Shown: positions 27,365 to 36,641 of the stretch, one piece after another
How the letters are laid out: every line of letters begins with the position of its first letter
How positions within the stretch are numbered: the first letter of the stretch is position 1
NCBI GenBank assembly: GCA_002426015.1
Contig: DINS01000029.1
Location: forward strand, 105,396 to 169,395
DNA from: Flavobacteriaceae bacterium UBA5534
Lineage (GTDB): Bacteria > Bacteroidota > Bacteroidia > Flavobacteriales > Flavobacteriaceae
Length of the DNA stretch: 64,000 nt
Direction of reading: 5' to 3'
Translations under genes and position numbers: made by a program
Notes under the pieces: model-generated
Told to the model about the DNA's origin: nothing
The model's database searches: none
The model's input: the letters and a program-made list of their open reading frames with translations, nothing else

Positions 27365-28165
27365 ATGAAAACACTAATAACATATCAAAAGATACTTTTT
27401 TGTACTATTTTTCTGTTTTACAGTTCGATGGTATGTGCGCAACATCAAAAATCATATTCGTTTGAACATTATGTAGTGGAAAACGATACGTTAAATTATC
27501 GCATGTTGTTGCCCAATAATTTTGATGCATCAAAGCAGTACCCATTAGTTTTGTTCCTACATGGCGCAGGTGAGCGAGGCAGTGACAATGAGAAACAATT
27601 AGTCCATGGAAGCAACCTTTTTGTAGAAAGCAGAGCGTCGTTTCCAGCGATTGTCATTTTTCCACAATGTCCCCAAAATGATTATTGGGCGAATGCAACA
27701 ATCGATAGAACTACTAAACCGATTTCTTTAAATTTCCCTTTGGATATGGAGCCAACAAAATCACTTCAGATGGTGATGGACTTAATGGATACCCAGTTGT
27801 CTAAATCTTATGTCAATAAAAGTCAAGTCTATGTTGGAGGATTATCCATGGGAGGCATGGGGACTTTTGAAATGCTCTACCGTAAGCCCGAACTTTTTGC
27901 AGCGGCTTTTACTATTTGTGGTGCTGGAAATCCAGAAGCCACAAAAAAATATGCCCAAACCACACCTATGTGGATATTTCACGGCGCCAATGACGATGTG
28001 GTCAATCCACAAGCATCCATAGATATGGTCAGTGGTATACTCAAGTATGGTGGCAAGCCCAATTTTATACTTTATGCCAAAGACAATCATAACAGTTGGG
28101 ATTCTGCTTTTGCAGAACCAGAACTACTAACTTGGTTATTTTCAAACTCTAAACCTAAACAATGA
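27365..28165 (+). CDS. Secreted alpha/beta-hydrolase (CE1-like esterase)
   Basis: This 266-residue protein has a signal peptide ending at MVCAQ. It contains FLHGAGERGSDN (about residues 63-74) and GLSMGG, whose Ser161 is the probable nucleophile. Asp and His of the triad appear to be near HGANDDVVNP and DNHNSW. It resembles polysaccharide-associated esterases (CE1 or prolyl-oligopeptidase-like). It probably takes acyl groups off the glycan. Its stop overlaps the next GH3 start by 4 bp. Confidence 0.72.
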   Translation: MKTLITYQKILFCTIFLFYSSMVCAQHQKSYSFEHYVVENDTLNYRMLLPNNFDASKQYPLVLFLHGAGERGSDNEKQLVHGSNLFVESRASFPAIVIFPQCPQNDYWANATIDRTTKPISLNFPLDMEPTKSLQMVMDLMDTQLSKSYVNKSQVYVGGLSMGGMGTFEMLYRKPELFAAAFTICGAGNPEATKKYAQTTPMWIFHGANDDVVNPQASIDMVSGILKYGGKPNFILYAKDNHNSWDSAFAEPELLTWLFSNSKPKQ

Positions 28166-30474
28166 AAAAACACTATTACAAAGCGATTATTTTCAGCGTG
28201 ATTACATTAGGATTCATTTCATGTAACAGTAAGCAAACACAATCAGGCAATCCAGAAGATTCAGAAATCGAAAGAAAAGTTGATTCTATTTTGGGGCTAA
28301 TGACTTTAGAAGAAAAATTGGGCCAGCTCAATTTACCATCCTCTGGAGATATTACAACCGGACAAGCACAGAGTTCTGACATCGCTAAAAAAATCGAAGA
28401 AGGAAAAGTAGGCGGCTTATTCAACATAAAAACCGTTGAAAAAATTCGTGAAGTTCAAAAAGTAGCGATGGAAAAAAGCCGATTGAAAATTCCGTTATTA
28501 TTCGGTATGGACGTCATTCATGGTTATGAAACCACATTTCCAATTCCGTTAGGATTGTCAAGTTCTTGGGATATGCCAATGATTGAACAAACGGCTCGTA
28601 TTGCAGCCATTGAAGCTAGTGCAGATGGCATCAATTGGACCTTTTCGCCCATGGTCGATATTTCAAGAGATGCTCGTTGGGGACGAGTATCTGAAGGTTC
28701 TGGTGAAGATGCCTATTTGGGAAGTGAGATTGCCAAAGCCATGGTCAAAGGCTATCAAGGTGATGACTTGACCCAAAACACCACTATTATGGCTTGCGTT
28801 AAACATTTCGCCTTATATGGTGCGCCAGAAGCTGGTCGCGACTATAATACAGTCGATATGAGTCGAGTTAAAATGTACAATGACTATTTACCACCTTATA
28901 AAGCTGCAGTAGATGCAGGAGTCGGGTCTGTAATGGCATCATTCAACGAGATTGATGGCATTCCAGCCACTGGTAATAAATGGCTTTTGACTGATTTGTT
29001 GCGAGATGATTGGAAGTTTAACGGATTTGTGGTCACAGATTATACAGGCATCAACGAAATGGTCGATCATGGCATGGGAGACCTTCAAACAGTTTCGGCT
29101 TTAGCGCTTAATGCTGGTGCAGATATGGATATGGTAGGCGAAGGCTTATTGACCACGCTCAAAAAATCGGTTGATGAAGGCAAAATCTCAATAGAAACCA
29201 TCGATATCGCTGTCAAGAGAATATTAACTGCAAAGTATCAATTGGGATTGTTCGATGATCCTTATAAATATTGTGACCTCCAACGGGCAAAAACAGATAT
29301 CTTTACAGATGAGCATCGCGCTTTTGCCAGAAAAGTAGCTTCAGAATCGATGGTATTGCTAAAAAACGAGAACCAAACCTTGCCATTGAAAAAATCTGGA
29401 ACCATTGCTTTAATTGGGCCTTTGGCAAATACAGCAGTCAATATGGCTGGAACGTGGAGTGTTGCCACCAAACAGGAAAAGTCAAATCCGTTTTTGGAAG
29501 GATTAAAAACCGTTGTTGGCGATAGCGCAACTATTTTATACGCTAAAGGAAGCAATTTGGACCACGACCTAGAATTTGAAAAACGTGCCACAATGTTCGG
29601 AAAAGATATCCCTCGTGATGGCAGAACCGATAAACAAATGCTGGATGAAGCTCTGCAAATAGCTTCCAAATCGGATGTTATTATTGCGGCTTTGGGAGAA
29701 TCTGCCGAGATGAGTGGCGAAAGCAGCAGCCGAACCAATCTTGATATTCCACAAGCACAGAAGGAGTTGTTACAGGCGCTTTTGAAAACAGGAAAACCTG
29801 TGGTTTTGGTTTTGTTTGCAGGTCGCCCAATGACCATACAGGAAGAATTTGAAACCGTACCAGTAATTTTGAATGTCTGGTTTCCTGGTAGTGAAGCCGG
29901 TTTGGCAATCAGTGATGTGTTATTTGGCGATGTCAATCCTTCTGGGAAATTGACGGCAACCTTTCCTCGCAATGTTGGGCAGATTCCTATTTACTACAAT
30001 CATAAAAATACAGGTCGTCCGCTGGCAAACAAAGAAGGCAAATTTGAAAAGTTCCGCAGCAATTATCTCGATGTTCGCAACGAACCTTTGTTTCCTTTCG
30101 GATATGGGTTAAGCTATACCACCTTTGAATATTCCAATTTGAAATTGAACAGTAACCAAATGACGATGGATGGTTCGATTGAGGTGTCAGTAGATGTCAA
30201 AAACAATGGACATTATGATGGAAAGGAAGTCGTTCAGCTATATACGAGAGATGTGGTTGGTTCTGTCACGAGACCAGTGAAGGAGTTAAAAGGGTTTCAA
30301 AAGATTGCGCTAAAAAAAGGCGAAACCAAAACGGTAACCTTCAAATTGACAGTTGACGATTTAAAATTTTATAATTATAGTTTGGACTTTGTTGCAGAAC
30401 CTGGCATGTTTGAAGTTTTTGTAGGGACAGATTCTACTACAAGCTTATCAACTCAATTTGAATTAACAAAATAA
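28162..30474 (+). CDS. GH3 beta-glucosidase, copy 1
   Basis: This 770-residue lipoprotein has signal GFISCNSK and the full GH3 N- and C-domains and Fn3-like end. The expected nucleophile Asp293 lies in VVTDYTGI, after PMVDISRDARWGR and KHFALYG. The acid/base region is GESAEMSGESSSR (about 515-527). It removes beta-linked glucose from chain ends. In a GH144 PUL, a sophorose-specific GH3 is expected. A second GH3 gene lies 4 kb downstream. Confidence 0.9.
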   Translation: MKKHYYKAIIFSVITLGFISCNSKQTQSGNPEDSEIERKVDSILGLMTLEEKLGQLNLPSSGDITTGQAQSSDIAKKIEEGKVGGLFNIKTVEKIREVQKVAMEKSRLKIPLLFGMDVIHGYETTFPIPLGLSSSWDMPMIEQTARIAAIEASADGINWTFSPMVDISRDARWGRVSEGSGEDAYLGSEIAKAMVKGYQGDDLTQNTTIMACVKHFALYGAPEAGRDYNTVDMSRVKMYNDYLPPYKAAVDAGVGSVMASFNEIDGIPATGNKWLLTDLLRDDWKFNGFVVTDYTGINEMVDHGMGDLQTVSALALNAGADMDMVGEGLLTTLKKSVDEGKISIETIDIAVKRILTAKYQLGLFDDPYKYCDLQRAKTDIFTDEHRAFARKVASESMVLLKNENQTLPLKKSGTIALIGPLANTAVNMAGTWSVATKQEKSNPFLEGLKTVVGDSATILYAKGSNLDHDLEFEKRATMFGKDIPRDGRTDKQMLDEALQIASKSDVIIAALGESAEMSGESSSRTNLDIPQAQKELLQALLKTGKPVVLVLFAGRPMTIQEEFETVPVILNVWFPGSEAGLAISDVLFGDVNPSGKLTATFPRNVGQIPIYYNHKNTGRPLANKEGKFEKFRSNYLDVRNEPLFPFGYGLSYTTFEYSNLKLNSNQMTMDGSIEVSVDVKNNGHYDGKEVVQLYTRDVVGSVTRPVKELKGFQKIALKKGETKTVTFKLTVDDLKFYNYSLDFVAEPGMFEVFVGTDSTTSLSTQFELTK

Positions 30475-30482
30475 CCATCAAA

Positions 30483-32582
30483 ATGAAAAAAATAGTAATC
30501 CTGATTTTTGTTGTTTCGTTTCAAAGTTTCTTTGCCCAAGACGTGCAATCGCCTTCAAAAGAAATTACAATGAATTTTTCCTTGAATTCAAACGGAGAAC
30601 CAGTCTATACTGTCAATTTTAAAGGTAAAGAGGTCATCAAACAAAGTAAAATGGGTGTGTCTTTAAAGGATGGTACCTCATTGAATAAAAATTTCATAAT
30701 TGAAAAATCAGAAAAAAGCAGTTTTGACGAAACTTGGACACCAGTGTTGGGTGAAGAATCGTCCATTAGAAATCATTACAACCAGATGACCTTTCATTTG
30801 AAACAAAACGAATCCAATAAAAAACTGGATATTGTGTTCAAAGTTTATGACGAAGGAGTCGCATTCCGTTATGAATTCCCTTTTGAAAATAAGGTAGACT
30901 ACTTTGTGATTTCAGATGAAAACACCGAATTCAATTTTACTGGCGACCACAAAACATTCTGGTCGCCAAGTGATTATGACAGTCAGGAATACAATTACAA
31001 CGAGACCAAAATCTCTCAAATTGACATTTCAAAAATCGATAGAGCCAATGGCATCGCACTTCAAACTGTAGAAAGCAATTTTAGGGTGCAGTCGCCTTTA
31101 ATGATGACATCTGCTGACGGACTGTATATCAATATTTTTGAGGCAGCGGTCAACAATTACCCTGTGATGCATTTGGATGTCGATACAAAATCCTTCAAAT
31201 TGACATCTAATTTGGTCCCAAATGCCATTGGAGACAAAGCCTATTTGAGAACACCATCCACCACACCTTGGCGAACCATTATGGTCAGTGATGATGCTCG
31301 GGATATTGTGGCGTCAAAAATGATTTTAAACCTGAACGAACCTAGCAAAATCGAAGATACTTCTTGGATTAAACCGATGAAATATGTTGGCATTTGGTGG
31401 GAAATGCACGTTGGCAAGGCCACTTGGGATTATGCAGGAAGCCAAAATGCCCAAAATGCCGAATCACAGGAATTGATTCCAACAGGAAGACATGGCGCAA
31501 CTACCGAAAACACAAAGCGCTACATCGATTTTGCCGCAGAACACGGCTTTGATGGTGTGTTGGTAGAAGGTTGGAACGTTGGTTGGGAAGATTGGTTTGG
31601 CAATTGGAAAGAAGATGTCTTCGATTTTTTGACACCTTATCCCGATTTTGATATTGATGAAGTCAATCGCTATGCCAAATCCAAAGGCGTTAAGATGATC
31701 ATGCATCACGAGACGTCAGGTTCCGTTGGCAACTACGAGCGTCATTTGGATAGAGCGATGGACTTGATGAAAAAATATGGGTATCCAGCAGTGAAATCTG
31801 GTTATGTAGGTCGAATCATTCCACGTGGTGAATACCATGATGGACAAGCCATGGTCAACCATTTCAACTTTGTGGCACAGCGAATGGCAGACAATCAATT
31901 AATGGTAAATTCACATGAAAGCACACGACCAACAGGTTATCACAGAACCTATCCAAATTATATCGCTGCTGAAGCAGCTCGTGGCAATGAATTCAATGCT
32001 TGGAGCAATGGCAATTTGCCGTATCACGAAACGGTTTTGCCATTCACTAGATTATTGGGAGGTCCAATGGACTATACACCTGGAATTTTTGAAATCAAGA
32101 TGAACATTTACGACCCAAATAAAACCAACCAAGTGCATACGACGTTGGCGAAACAGTTGGCGCTGTATGTCACAATGTATTCGCCTTTGCAGATGGCTGC
32201 CGATTTGCCAGAAAATTATGAACGCTATTTGGATGCCTTTCAATTTATTAAAGACGTTCCAGCCGATTGGCAAAAATCAATTTATTTGGAAGCCGAGCCA
32301 GGCGATTACTTAACCGTTGTGAGAAAAGATAAAAATTCTGAAAGCTGGTTTTTAGGAGCCATTACCGATGAACATCCTCGAACCACAGAAATCAAATTGG
32401 ATTTTCTTTCACCTAAAAAGAAGTACAAAGCAGTGATTTATCAGGATGGTGAAGCTGCACACTGGGAAAGTAATCCAAAAGATTATGATATTATGACAAA
32501 AACAGTGACGAGTAAGTCAAAACTCAAATTGATGTTGGCCGCAGGAGGCGGAACCGCTATTAGTTTTATGCCAATCGATTAA
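30483..32582 (+). CDS. GH97 alpha-glycosidase, SusB-like inverting type
   Basis: This 699-residue protein has a signal peptide ending near SFFAQ, then a beta-supersandwich and a (beta/alpha)8 barrel. Glu410 (HHETSG), Glu479 (NSHES) and Glu503 (RGNEFN) are spaced 69 and 24 residues apart. This is the same spacing as Glu439, Glu508 and Glu532 of SusB, so it belongs to the inverting alpha-glucosidase side of GH97 and not to the retaining alpha-galactosidase side. An alpha-linked sugar on the glycan is therefore implied. Confidence 0.88.
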   Translation: MKKIVILIFVVSFQSFFAQDVQSPSKEITMNFSLNSNGEPVYTVNFKGKEVIKQSKMGVSLKDGTSLNKNFIIEKSEKSSFDETWTPVLGEESSIRNHYNQMTFHLKQNESNKKLDIVFKVYDEGVAFRYEFPFENKVDYFVISDENTEFNFTGDHKTFWSPSDYDSQEYNYNETKISQIDISKIDRANGIALQTVESNFRVQSPLMMTSADGLYINIFEAAVNNYPVMHLDVDTKSFKLTSNLVPNAIGDKAYLRTPSTTPWRTIMVSDDARDIVASKMILNLNEPSKIEDTSWIKPMKYVGIWWEMHVGKATWDYAGSQNAQNAESQELIPTGRHGATTENTKRYIDFAAEHGFDGVLVEGWNVGWEDWFGNWKEDVFDFLTPYPDFDIDEVNRYAKSKGVKMIMHHETSGSVGNYERHLDRAMDLMKKYGYPAVKSGYVGRIIPRGEYHDGQAMVNHFNFVAQRMADNQLMVNSHESTRPTGYHRTYPNYIAAEAARGNEFNAWSNGNLPYHETVLPFTRLLGGPMDYTPGIFEIKMNIYDPNKTNQVHTTLAKQLALYVTMYSPLQMAADLPENYERYLDAFQFIKDVPADWQKSIYLEAEPGDYLTVVRKDKNSESWFLGAITDEHPRTTEIKLDFLSPKKKYKAVIYQDGEAAHWESNPKDYDIMTKTVTSKSKLKLMLAAGGGTAISFMPID

Positions 32583-32592
32583 ATTATAAATT

Positions 32593-34362
32593 ATGGAATT
32601 CAAAAGGAAACCTATTGCTAGTATTGTATTGTTGATGTTCATAACATTTCAGATGAATGCTCAACAAAAGACCTATTGCAATCCCATCAACATCGATTAT
32701 GGCTACACACCATTTGACCGTTTTTCGGCCCAAGGAAAACATCGTGCAACCGCAGACCCTGTAATTGTCAATTTTAAAGAAAAACTGTTCTTGTTTTCAA
32801 CCAATCAGGAAGGCTATTGGTACAGTGACAATATGCTCGATTGGAAATTTGTCTATCGTAAATTCCTTTTGGATGATAAATACACACACGATTTGAACGC
32901 TCCAGCTGTTTGGAAAATGAAAGACACGCTTTATGTGTATGGCTCTACTTGGGAATCTGATTTCCCAATTTGGAAAAGCACCAATCCAACGGTTGACGAT
33001 TGGGAAATAGCGGTTGATACGCTCAAAGTAGGTGCTTGGGACCCAGCATTCCATTATGATGAAGACACAGACGATTTGTACCTATATTGGGGTTCGAGCA
33101 ATATTTGGCCATTGTTGGGTACCGAAATCAATACCAAAACCATGCAGTCGGAAGGGTATGTGAAACCGATTTTGAAATTGCATCCTGAAGACCATGGTTG
33201 GGAACGTTTTGGCGAATATAACGACAATGTTTTCTTGCAACCTTTTGTAGAAGGCGCTTGGGTCACAAAGCACAATGGAAAGTATTATATGCAATATGGA
33301 GCACCAGGAACAGAATTTAGCGGTTATGCTGATGGTGTTTATGTGAGCAAAAACCCATTGCAAGGGTATGATTACCAAGCTCACAATCCGTTTTCATACA
33401 AGCCAGGAGGTTTTGCACGTGGCGCAGGTCATGGCGCAACTTTTGAGGATAACCATGGAAATTATTGGCACGTATCGACCATTTTCATTTCCACAAAAAA
33501 CAATTTTGAAAGACGTTTAGGAATTTGGCCATCTGGATTTGACAAGGACGACGTCATGTATTGCAACACAGCCTATGGTGATTATCCAACCTATTTGCCA
33601 GAGTTTTCAAAAGATAAAGATTTTACTAAAGATATGTTCGCAGGTTGGATGTTGCTCAATTACCAAAAACCGGTTCAAGCGTCTTCAACTTTGGGTGGTT
33701 ATCAACCCAATTTTGCAGTCGATGAAGATATCAAAACCTATTGGAGTGCCAAGTCTGGTGATAAAGGTGAATGGTTTCAAACGGATTTGGGCGAAGTGTC
33801 CACCATCAATGCCCTTCAAATCAATTATGCAGACCAAGATGCGGAATTTAAAGGAAAAACCTTGGGCAAATTCCATCAATATAAAATTTATGGTTCCAAT
33901 GATGGCAAAAAATGGACTGTGATTGTTGATAAAAGCAATAACAAAACCGATGTGCCTCATGATTATATCGAATTGAAAAACCCTGCGAAGGCTCGTTATT
34001 TGAAACTTGAAAACCTTCATATGCCAACAGGGAAGTTTGCTTTGAGCGGTTTTCGAGTCTTTGGGAAAGGTAGCGGGCAAAAACCAAACAAAGTTGAAAA
34101 TTTCATCGCCTTGCGCTCCAATCCTGAAAAATATGGAGAGCGTCGGAGTATTTGGTTCAAATGGCAACAAAATCAATTGGCTGATGGTTATGTGATTTAT
34201 TGGGGAAAATCACCTGATAAATTGTACGGAAGCATCATGGTATATGGAAAGAACGAATATTATTTTACGGGAGCTGACCGAACTGATGCCTACTATTTTC
34301 AGATAGAAGCCTTTAACAATAATGGTGTGTCTGAACGTACAGACATTATCAAATCAGAATAA
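32593..34362 (+). CDS. GH43-type glycosidase with discoidin (F5/8C) domain
   Basis: This 589-residue protein has a signal peptide (MFITFQMNAQ). The five-bladed GH43-like propeller begins with CNPINIDYGYTPFDR and TADPVIV, where Asp55 is the probable base. A discoidin domain follows at about 365-490 (YQPNFAVDEDIKTYWSAKSGDKGEWFQTDLGEV), with a Fn3-like C-terminus. GH43 enzymes cut alpha-L-arabinofuranosides, beta-xylosides or related sugars, and the discoidin domain binds galactose-type ligands. I cannot give the substrate. Confidence 0.75.
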   Translation: MEFKRKPIASIVLLMFITFQMNAQQKTYCNPINIDYGYTPFDRFSAQGKHRATADPVIVNFKEKLFLFSTNQEGYWYSDNMLDWKFVYRKFLLDDKYTHDLNAPAVWKMKDTLYVYGSTWESDFPIWKSTNPTVDDWEIAVDTLKVGAWDPAFHYDEDTDDLYLYWGSSNIWPLLGTEINTKTMQSEGYVKPILKLHPEDHGWERFGEYNDNVFLQPFVEGAWVTKHNGKYYMQYGAPGTEFSGYADGVYVSKNPLQGYDYQAHNPFSYKPGGFARGAGHGATFEDNHGNYWHVSTIFISTKNNFERRLGIWPSGFDKDDVMYCNTAYGDYPTYLPEFSKDKDFTKDMFAGWMLLNYQKPVQASSTLGGYQPNFAVDEDIKTYWSAKSGDKGEWFQTDLGEVSTINALQINYADQDAEFKGKTLGKFHQYKIYGSNDGKKWTVIVDKSNNKTDVPHDYIELKNPAKARYLKLENLHMPTGKFALSGFRVFGKGSGQKPNKVENFIALRSNPEKYGERRSIWFKWQQNQLADGYVIYWGKSPDKLYGSIMVYGKNEYYFTGADRTDAYYFQIEAFNNNGVSERTDIIKSE

Positions 34363-34372
34363 AAAAGTCAAT

Positions 34373-36616
34373 ATGAAGCCATTATTTTCAGCAATAATCA
34401 TTTTAATCATAGGATTTGTATCCATGCAGAATCCAATGTTAGCACAAAACGCACCATCCATTTATGAAGCCAAAGTTGATTCGTTGATGAACTTGATGAC
34501 CTTGGAAGAAAAAATAGGTCAGACAGTCATGTATGGAGGTGGATGGTCTGTGACTGGGCCAACCATTAGTACAGATAATAAAAAATTTATACGTGAAGGT
34601 AGTGTAGGAGCAATGCTCAATGTTTATTCTGCCAAAGGGACACGCGATTTACAAAAAGTGGCAGTTGAAGAAACCCGTTTGGGCATTCCGTTATTGTTCG
34701 GTTATGACGTGATTCATGGGCACCGAACCATTTTTCCTATTAATTTGGGCTTGGCAGCTAGTTGGGATTTGAACCTGATTGAACAAAGTTCGCGCATCGC
34801 AGCGGAGGAAGCCTCTGCTGAAGGCTTGCATTGGACCTTTGCACCTATGGTCGATATTGCTCGCGATCCACGTTGGGGACGAATTTCGGAAGGTGCTGGC
34901 GAAGACGTGTATTTGGGCAGCGAAATTGCCAAAGCCTATGTAAAAGGCTTTCAAGGCGATGATTTGTCAAAGAACAATACGATTCTTGCTTGTGCCAAGC
35001 ATTATGTTGCCTATGGAGCTGCGCAGGCAGGACGTGATTACCACACAGTCAACATGAGTGAGGATGAATTGCGCAATGTCTATTTACCTCCTTTTAAAGC
35101 CACAGTTGATGTAGGTGTAGAAACGTTCATGTCGGCCTTTAATGAGTTGAACGGAGTGCCAACTTCAGGAAATAAATTCACTTTAAGAGACATTTTAAAA
35201 GGCGAATGGGATTTCAAGGGCTTTGTGGTTTCGGATTATACTTCCATCAATGAAATGATTCCACATGGATTTGCGAAAGATGAAAAAGATGCCGCGAGAA
35301 TAGGAATGAATACAGGTGTCGATATGGATATGATGGGAAGTGTGTACCGATTGCATTTAAAGAAATTGATTGCCGAAGGAAGCGTGGATGAAGCTTTTGT
35401 GGATGAGGCTTGTAGAAGAATTCTGTTGGCAAAATTCAAATTGGGATTGTTTGACGACCCTTATCGCTATTCGGATGAAACGCGTGAAAAAGAAACCATC
35501 TACAAACCCGAATTTTTAAAAACTGCTCGTGTAGCTGCTGCAGCTTCGTCAGTATTATTGAAAAATGACCATTATGCATTGCCTTTGGATAAAGCAAAGA
35601 CCATCGCATTGATCGGCCCTTTGGCAAAAGACGACTACCATATCAATGGAAATTGGGGAGGCGCAGGCGATCGTAAAGGTAAATCTATCAGTATTTATGA
35701 AGGACTACAAGAACACCTAAAAGATTCTCAAATGCTCTATGCCAAAGGCTGTGACATTGTTAAAGATGACGAAACTGGATTTCAGGAAGCCATCAACGCT
35801 GCAAAAAAAGCTGATGTTGTGGTGCTGGTGATGGGTGAAGACCATGGCATGAGTGGTGAAGCGGCGTCAAGAACCAATTTAAAAATTCCAGGCATCCAAC
35901 CAAAATTGATCAAAAAAATCAGAGAAGCGGTTCCCAACAAAAAAATCATTTTGGTATTGATGAACGGACGACCACTCAACCTTTCTGAAGAGGTCAATCT
36001 GGTAGATGCCATCTTGGAAGCTTGGTATCCAGGCACGATGGGAGGAAGTGGCGTTGCGGACGTGCTTTTTGGAGCTTACAATCCATCGGCAAAATTGACC
36101 ACAACGTTTCCCAGAAATGTTGGTCAAGTACCTATTTATTATAATATGAAAAATACAGGGCGACCAATCCCAGAATCCAATCCGACAGAAGATTACAAAT
36201 CGAATTACATTGATGTACCAAATACACCTTTGTTTCCATTTGGATTTGGGTTGAGTTATACCACATTTGAGTATTCCGATTTGACATTGTCGTCAACAAC
36301 GATCAGCGTTAATGATACCTTGACAGCCACCGCAACCATTACCAATACAGGCAATTATGATGGGAATGAAATTGTCCAACTCTATATTCACGATAGAGTG
36401 GGAAGCATCACACGACCAGTGAAGGAACTGAAAGGGTTTCAAAAAATAGCCCTTAAAAAAGGCGAAAGCAAAACAGTTTCGTTTACCATTTCAGTCGAAG
36501 ATTTGAAGTTTTATAACAACGAACATAAATTTACCGTAGAACCTGGCGAATTTGAAATTGCCATTGCGCCAAGTTCTGATTTTAAATTTAAAAATAGTTT
36601 TACGCTTAAAGAATAA
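34373..36616 (+). CDS. GH3 beta-glucosidase, copy 2
   Basis: I use the ATG at 34373 (747 residues), because a longer frame from 34322 adds residues before a proper signal peptide (MKPLFSAIIILIIGFVSMQNPMLAQ). GH3 landmarks match copy 1, including HWTFAPMVDIARDPRWGR, KHYVAYG, the nucleophile Asp288 in VVSDYTSI and the acid/base GEDHGMSGEAASR. The Fn3-like end is also present. It has no lipobox, so unlike copy 1 it is probably soluble in the periplasm. Confidence 0.9.
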   Translation: MKPLFSAIIILIIGFVSMQNPMLAQNAPSIYEAKVDSLMNLMTLEEKIGQTVMYGGGWSVTGPTISTDNKKFIREGSVGAMLNVYSAKGTRDLQKVAVEETRLGIPLLFGYDVIHGHRTIFPINLGLAASWDLNLIEQSSRIAAEEASAEGLHWTFAPMVDIARDPRWGRISEGAGEDVYLGSEIAKAYVKGFQGDDLSKNNTILACAKHYVAYGAAQAGRDYHTVNMSEDELRNVYLPPFKATVDVGVETFMSAFNELNGVPTSGNKFTLRDILKGEWDFKGFVVSDYTSINEMIPHGFAKDEKDAARIGMNTGVDMDMMGSVYRLHLKKLIAEGSVDEAFVDEACRRILLAKFKLGLFDDPYRYSDETREKETIYKPEFLKTARVAAAASSVLLKNDHYALPLDKAKTIALIGPLAKDDYHINGNWGGAGDRKGKSISIYEGLQEHLKDSQMLYAKGCDIVKDDETGFQEAINAAKKADVVVLVMGEDHGMSGEAASRTNLKIPGIQPKLIKKIREAVPNKKIILVLMNGRPLNLSEEVNLVDAILEAWYPGTMGGSGVADVLFGAYNPSAKLTTTFPRNVGQVPIYYNMKNTGRPIPESNPTEDYKSNYIDVPNTPLFPFGFGLSYTTFEYSDLTLSSTTISVNDTLTATATITNTGNYDGNEIVQLYIHDRVGSITRPVKELKGFQKIALKKGESKTVSFTISVEDLKFYNNEHKFTVEPGEFEIAIAPSSDFKFKNSFTLKE

Positions 36617-36641
36617 CAGGATATTATACGATTAATAGCCA

